A stretch of 64,000 nucleotides of DNA from Bradyrhizobium sp. CCBAU 53351 (GTDB taxonomy: Bacteria > Pseudomonadota > Alphaproteobacteria > Rhizobiales > Xanthobacteraceae). The notes below the pieces were generated by a model that did no database searches, had not been told where the DNA came from, and worked only from the letters and a program-made list of their open reading frames with translations. A program made the translations under genes and the position numbers. Positions 60,289-64,000 of the stretch are shown piece after piece. How positions within the stretch are numbered: position 1 is the stretch's first letter; every line of letters starts with the position of its first letter. Where the stretch lies: contig NZ_CP030059.1 in NCBI RefSeq assembly GCF_015291745.1, positions 957,501 through 1,021,500 of the forward strand. The letters are read 5' to 3'.

Positions 60289-60687
60289 TCACACCGGCAG
60301 GAACCGCTTCAAGGCCGGCATGAAAAAGATCCCGAGATTGATCGCAAAGCCGACGCTCCAGAGGATCGAGCGCAGCGTCGGGCGGTTGCCGAGATAGGTC
60401 AGCACATAGGCGAGGCGGACGATGAGGAAGAGGGCCGCGAGCTCGTCGATCAGCCGCTGCGGCGAATCTCTGTATTCGGCGAGCAGGACCGCGAAGGCGA
60501 AGAACGGGAAGGTCTCGATGCCGTTCTGGTGCGCGCCGAGCGCGCGCTGCGACAGTGCGTCCTCATAGAAGGCAGGATCGCGCGGCCGGGAATTGTCGAA
60601 GCGGCGAAACCTGATCCATTTGACCGCGGCGATCGTAGACAGATAGAGCAGCAGCGCCCCAAAGACGCACCATTCCGCGAGTGTCAT
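60289..60687 (-). CDS. MAPEG family protein
   Basis: A 132-residue inner-membrane protein with four membrane segments and the MAPEG pattern RDPAFYEDALSQRALGAHQNGIETFPFFAFAVLLAE (in parts) and RLAYVLTYLGNRPTLRS. Eukaryotic members are glutathione-dependent; bacterial roles are mostly unknown. The ATG at 60687 has GGGGGAAAG upstream; a longer frame upstream would cross the hemH promoter region. Confidence 0.87.
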   Translation of the reverse strand: MTLAEWCVFGALLLYLSTIAAVKWIRFRRFDNSRPRDPAFYEDALSQRALGAHQNGIETFPFFAFAVLLAEYRDSPQRLIDELAALFLIVRLAYVLTYLGNRPTLRSILWSVGFAINLGIFFMPALKRFLPV

Positions 60688-60769
60688 CTTCTTTCCCCCG
60701 CCTGGGTGCGACCCTATCGAAATCGGCCTCATCTTGACAAGTTCGGACCAACGCGCGACCCACACAGCC

Positions 60770-61807
60770 ATGACCAGCGTCGTCCCCATCGAGACCGCAA
60801 GACCAGCAGCCCTATCCGCCTTGCCGCGCGTTGGCGTGCTCCTGATCAATCTCGGAACGCCCGACACCGCCGATGCGCCGGGCGTGCGGGTCTATCTCAA
60901 GGAGTTCCTCAGTGACGCCCGCGTCATAGAGGACCAGGGCCTGATCTGGAAAGCCGTGCTGAACGGCATCATCCTGCGCAGCCGCCCCCGCACCAAGGCG
61001 CTGGACTATCAGAAGATATGGAACACCGAGAAGAACGAGTCGCCGCTGAAGACCATCACGCGGTCGCAAGCCGACAAGCTCGCCGCCGCACTGTCGGACC
61101 GCGCCCACGTCGTGGTGGACTGGGCGATGCGCTACGGCAATCCTTCGATCAAGTCGGGTATCGATGCGCTGATCGCCAAAGGCTGCGAGCGCATCCTGGC
61201 GGTCCCGCTCTATCCGCAATATTCCGCCTCGACCTCGGCGACGGTCTGCGACGAAGTGTTCCGCGTGCTCGCCCGCCTGCGCAACCAGCCGACGCTGCGG
61301 GTGACGCCGCCTTATTACGAGGACGCCGCCTATATCGAGGCGCTCGCGAGCTCGATCGAGACCCATCTGGCGAGCCTGCCGTTCACGCCGGAGCTGATCG
61401 TGGCGTCCTTCCACGGCATGCCGAAATCCTATGTCGACAACGGCGATCCCTATCAGCAGCACTGCATTGCCACCACGCAAGCGCTGCGCCGCCGGCTCGG
61501 CATGGACGAGACGAAGCTGCTGCTGACCTTCCAGTCGCGCTTCGGCAATGCCGAGTGGCTTCAGCCCTACACCGACAAGACGATGGAGCGGCTCGCGAAG
61601 GAAGGCGTGCGCCGCATCGCGGTGGTGACGCCCGGCTTTTCCGCCGACTGCCTGGAGACGCTGGAAGAGATCGCGCAGGAGAACGCCGAGATATTCAAGC
61701 ACAATGGCGGCGAAGCATTTTCCGCGATCCCCTGCCTCAACGACAGCGAGCCCGGGATGGATGTAATCCGCACCCTGGTGCTGCGCGAGCTCCAGGGCTG
61801 GATCTAG
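60770..61807 (+). CDS. hemH: ferrochelatase
   Basis: Inserts Fe2+ into protoporphyrin IX, the last step of haem synthesis (345 residues). Conserved His215 in VASFHGMPKSY and Glu296 in SADCLETLEE are the catalytic pair; GVLLINLGTPDTADAPGVRVYLKEFLSD (in parts) is the N-terminal signature. There are no extra cysteines for a [2Fe-2S] cluster. The ATG at 60770 is preferred; a TTG at 60734 is in frame. The gene stands alone, opposite the MAPEG gene. Confidence 0.95.
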   Translation: MTSVVPIETARPAALSALPRVGVLLINLGTPDTADAPGVRVYLKEFLSDARVIEDQGLIWKAVLNGIILRSRPRTKALDYQKIWNTEKNESPLKTITRSQADKLAAALSDRAHVVVDWAMRYGNPSIKSGIDALIAKGCERILAVPLYPQYSASTSATVCDEVFRVLARLRNQPTLRVTPPYYEDAAYIEALASSIETHLASLPFTPELIVASFHGMPKSYVDNGDPYQQHCIATTQALRRRLGMDETKLLLTFQSRFGNAEWLQPYTDKTMERLAKEGVRRIAVVTPGFSADCLETLEEIAQENAEIFKHNGGEAFSAIPCLNDSEPGMDVIRTLVLRELQGWI

Positions 61808-61811
61808 TTCC

Positions 61812-62786
61812 GTGAATCGCCGCGAGCTCCTGACGCTTGGGATGATCGCGGCGCTGCCGGCGCCGGTGCTGGCGCAGCAGCCGAACGCGCTGCGCCGGCT
61901 CGGCGTGCTCTCGGTCACGGCTGCCGATGATGCGATCGGCCGCACGCGCAGCATGGTCCTGGTCGAGGCGCTCGCCGGCCTTGGCTGGAAGGAGCGCGAC
62001 AACCTCAAGGTCCACTGGCGCAGCGGCGGCGGTGACCGCGCCCGCATCGCGCAGCTGGCCGATGAGCTGATTGCGCTCAAGCCCGACATCCTGCTCGCGG
62101 TCGGTACGCCCTCGGTCGAGGAGCTGCGCCGGCGCACCACGACGATCCCGATCGTGTTCGCCGTCGTCACCGATCCCGTCAGCCAGGGCTTTGTCGAAAA
62201 CCTCGCGCATCCCGGCGGCAACGTCACCGGCTTCACCGATTACGACGGCCCCCTGGCCGGCAAATGGCTGGAGATGCTGACGCAGGTCACGCCGAAAGTG
62301 TCCCGCGTTGCCGTCGTCTACAATCCCGCCACCGCGCCGTTCGCACCGCTGATGCTGCGCACCATCGAGGATGCGGCCCGGACCCTTCACGTGACGGTCG
62401 AGCCCGCGCCGGTGCATGACACAGCCTCGATCGTGGCGCTGGCCTCGCGGAAGGCCGACGGGCTGCTCGTCCTGCCTGACTTCTTCACCATGGCCAACCG
62501 CGCGCACCTTCTGGCGGCCATTGCGCAGGCGCGCGTGCCCGCGGTGTTCTGGAGCCGTGCTTTCGTCGAGGAAGGCGGGCTGATGTCCTACAGCACCGAC
62601 AGCACCGAGCAGCTCCGCCGCGCCGCCTCCTACGTCGACCGTATCCTGAAGGGAGCGCTGGCGGCCGACTTGCCGGTCCAGAATCCCACCAAGTTCGAGC
62701 TCGCGATCAACCTCAAGACGGCGAAGTCTCTGGGTGTCACGCTGTCGCCGGATCTGCTCGCACTCGCCGACGACGTCATCGAGTAA
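61812..62786 (+). CDS. ABC transporter substrate-binding protein (DUF534/ABC_sub_bind)
   Basis: A 324-residue periplasmic binding protein with a signal peptide (LLTLGMIAALPAPVLAQ) and the two-lobe fold: LGVLSVTAADDAIGRTRSMV, IPIVFAVVTDPVSQGFVENLAHPGGNVTGF, RVAVVYNPATAPFAPLMLRTIEDAA and a C-terminal NLKTAKSLGVTLSPDLLALADDVIE (in parts). It starts 4 bp after hemH, so it may be co-transcribed. No ABC permease or ATPase is adjacent; it is an orphan. Related proteins bind tryptophan or other amino-acid-like ligands. Confidence 0.87.
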   Translation: MNRRELLTLGMIAALPAPVLAQQPNALRRLGVLSVTAADDAIGRTRSMVLVEALAGLGWKERDNLKVHWRSGGGDRARIAQLADELIALKPDILLAVGTPSVEELRRRTTTIPIVFAVVTDPVSQGFVENLAHPGGNVTGFTDYDGPLAGKWLEMLTQVTPKVSRVAVVYNPATAPFAPLMLRTIEDAARTLHVTVEPAPVHDTASIVALASRKADGLLVLPDFFTMANRAHLLAAIAQARVPAVFWSRAFVEEGGLMSYSTDSTEQLRRAASYVDRILKGALAADLPVQNPTKFELAINLKTAKSLGVTLSPDLLALADDVIE

Positions 62787-63025
62787 CGTCGTCTGCGGCG
62801 GGGCTGGCCGGAATTCGTTAATTTTCCCGCTAGGTCTGCGCCTGCCCGCTTTCAAGAGCCAGCCCGCAAATACATATCGAGACCATTCCCTGCCTTGGAC
62901 GCCTTGTGCGGAATTGCGCCGATACCGACGTGAATTGCGACCGCTGAACCGGTAGGGTTACGCTCCCGACCAATGACAGCGCGGGAAAGGCCTTTTCCCG
63001 GCTTCTTTCCCGCCTTGGAGGAAAT

Positions 63026-64000
63026 ATGAGCGGTTTCGACATTTTCGCGATTGTTCTGGTCTTGCTCGTCATCGTCACGCTGCTGGCCGGCGTGAAGACG
63101 GTGCCGCAGGGCTATGACTGGACCATCGAGCGCTTCGGCAAATACACCCAGACGCTCAGCCCCGGCCTCAATCTGATCGTGCCCTATTTCGATCGCGTCG
63201 GGCGCAAGATCAACATGATGGAGCAGGTGATCGACATTCCCGAGCAGGAGGTCATCACCAAGGACAACGCGACCGTGACGGTGGACGGCGTCGCCTTCTA
63301 CCAGGTGTTCGACGCGGCCAAGGCGAGCTACGAGGTCTCCAACCTGACGCAGGCCATCACCGTGCTGACCATGACCAATATCCGCTCGGTGATGGGCGCG
63401 ATGGATCTCGACCAGGTGCTGTCGCATCGCGACGAGATCAACGAGCGCCTGCTCCGCGTCGTGGATGCCGCGGTCTCGCCCTGGGGGTTGAAGGTCAACC
63501 GCATCGAGATCAAGGATATCGTGCCGCCAGCCGATCTCGTCGAAGCCATGGGCCGTCAGATGAAGGCCGAGCGCGTCAAGCGCGCCGACATCCTCGCCGC
63601 CGAAGGCCAGCGCCAGTCGGAGATCCTGCGCGCCGAGGGCGCCAAGCAGGGCCAGATCCTGCAGGCGGAGGGCCGCAAGGAAGCCGCGTTCCGCGACGCC
63701 GAGGCCCGCGAGCGTTCTGCGGAGGCGGAAGCGAAGGCCACCCAGATGGTGAGCGAAGCCATTTCCAAGGGCGACGTCGCCGCGTTGAACTATTTCATCG
63801 CCGACAAGTATATCAAGGCGTTCGGCCAGTTCGCGGAAGCGCCGAACCAGAAGATCATCATGCTGCCGATCGAAGCCACGAGCATGCTCGGTTCGCTCGC
63901 CGGCATCGGCGAGATCGCCAAGGCGACGTTCGGCGAGAGCGCGGCTTCTGCGGCTGCCGCCGCTCGCCGCCCCGGCTCCGTGCCGCCGACCGGCAGCACG
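63026..64000 (+). CDS. qmcA: SPFH/stomatin-like membrane protein QmcA, C-terminus beyond the window
   Basis: The frame is open from ATG 63026 (GGAGGAAAT upstream) to the window end, 325 codons without a stop. Residues about 4-24 are a membrane anchor (FDIFAIVLVLLVIVTLLAGV), then the SPFH domain (VPQGYDWTIERFGKYTQTLSPGLNLIVPYFDRVGRKI, in parts), and about 170-230 a charged coiled coil with many Ala/Glu repeats. These proteins form membrane microdomains and control membrane proteases such as FtsH. An NfeD-type partner usually follows, which would lie outside the window. Confidence 0.9.
   Translation, partial: MSGFDIFAIVLVLLVIVTLLAGVKTVPQGYDWTIERFGKYTQTLSPGLNLIVPYFDRVGRKINMMEQVIDIPEQEVITKDNATVTVDGVAFYQVFDAAKASYEVSNLTQAITVLTMTNIRSVMGAMDLDQVLSHRDEINERLLRVVDAAVSPWGLKVNRIEIKDIVPPADLVEAMGRQMKAERVKRADILAAEGQRQSEILRAEGAKQGQILQAEGRKEAAFRDAEARERSAEAEAKATQMVSEAISKGDVAALNYFIADKYIKAFGQFAEAPNQKIIMLPIEATSMLGSLAGIGEIAKATFGESAASAAAAARRPGSVPPTGST

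Noticed and set aside
60734..60763. TTGACA at 60734 as a -35 element for hemH
   Set aside because: No -10-like sequence lies at a suitable distance; the same bases are also read as an in-frame TTG, so nothing decides.
1..64000. tRNA, rRNA, prophage or insertion-sequence genes
   Set aside because: I looked for cloverleaf-like T-loop arms, transposase and integrase motifs and saw none that hold up.

Overview
The window reads as the chromosome of an alphaproteobacterium of the Bradyrhizobium/Rhodopseudomonas type, most likely Bradyrhizobium. The reasons are high GC with dense genes, a complete PhyR-NepR-EcfG general stress module, DUF3551 proteins, homospermidine synthase beside a group IV ornithine decarboxylase, and several families of short dispersed palindromic repeats in intergenic gaps. 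I see no rRNA, tRNA, CRISPR array, phage or transposase gene, so this looks like core or stable accessory chromosome.

Layout. Bases 1-3.6 kb hold a partial DUF2199 gene, a secreted protein and two tandem TakP-like TRAP binding proteins. Bases 3.9-12.1 kb hold a PRISE-type reductase, a GntR/PhyH/SAF-oxidoreductase group, an ECF41 sigma factor divergent from its carboxymuconolactone-decarboxylase partner, two coupled alpha/beta hydrolases and ogt. Bases 12.3-24.5 kb are one catabolic island: thiolase and acyl-CoA ligase face away from a TetR regulator followed by SDR dehydrogenase, enoyl-CoA hydratase, feruloyl-CoA-synthase-like ligase, three acyl-CoA dehydrogenases and a nitroreductase. Together they supply every step of beta-oxidation of an unidentified carboxylic acid. 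Bases 24.6-26.4 kb are ecfG, nepR and phyR. Bases 26.5-31.2 kb hold htpG and small secreted proteins.

Bases 31.2-36.8 kb hold a tripartite-tricarboxylate binding-protein gene broken by an in-frame TAG and an overlapping carrier protein-ligase-reductase set. Bases 37-42.4 kb hold a ribbon-helix-helix-like protein, a DUF3095 protein with cyclase-like motifs, DUF2147, a MATE exporter, a GNAT enzyme and sodB. Bases 42.5-48.6 kb are a metal region: a two-piece permease, then a Zur-box-controlled operon encoding a His-rich peptide, ZnuCBA, a zinc GTPase and a WD40 protein. Bases 48.6-51.1 kb hold mgtC-like, a proline-rich membrane protein and a P450. Bases 51.3-55.9 kb are the polyamine block (hss, RidA, GNAT, odc with a long structured leader). 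The remainder holds dcp, DUF1007, a NicO exporter, MAPEG, hemH, an orphan binding protein and the start of a QmcA/stomatin gene.

Regulation visible in the DNA ties parts together. Exact GGAAC-N16-CGTT EcfG promoters lie before sodB and before the 49.4-kb proline-rich gene, so the stress module probably controls genes in this same window. Two facing ECF41 promoters with identical 16-bp spacers lie between the sigma gene and its target. Palindromes lie before the GntR gene and between the thiolase and TetR genes. A Zur box overlaps a consensus -10 just before the His-rich peptide.
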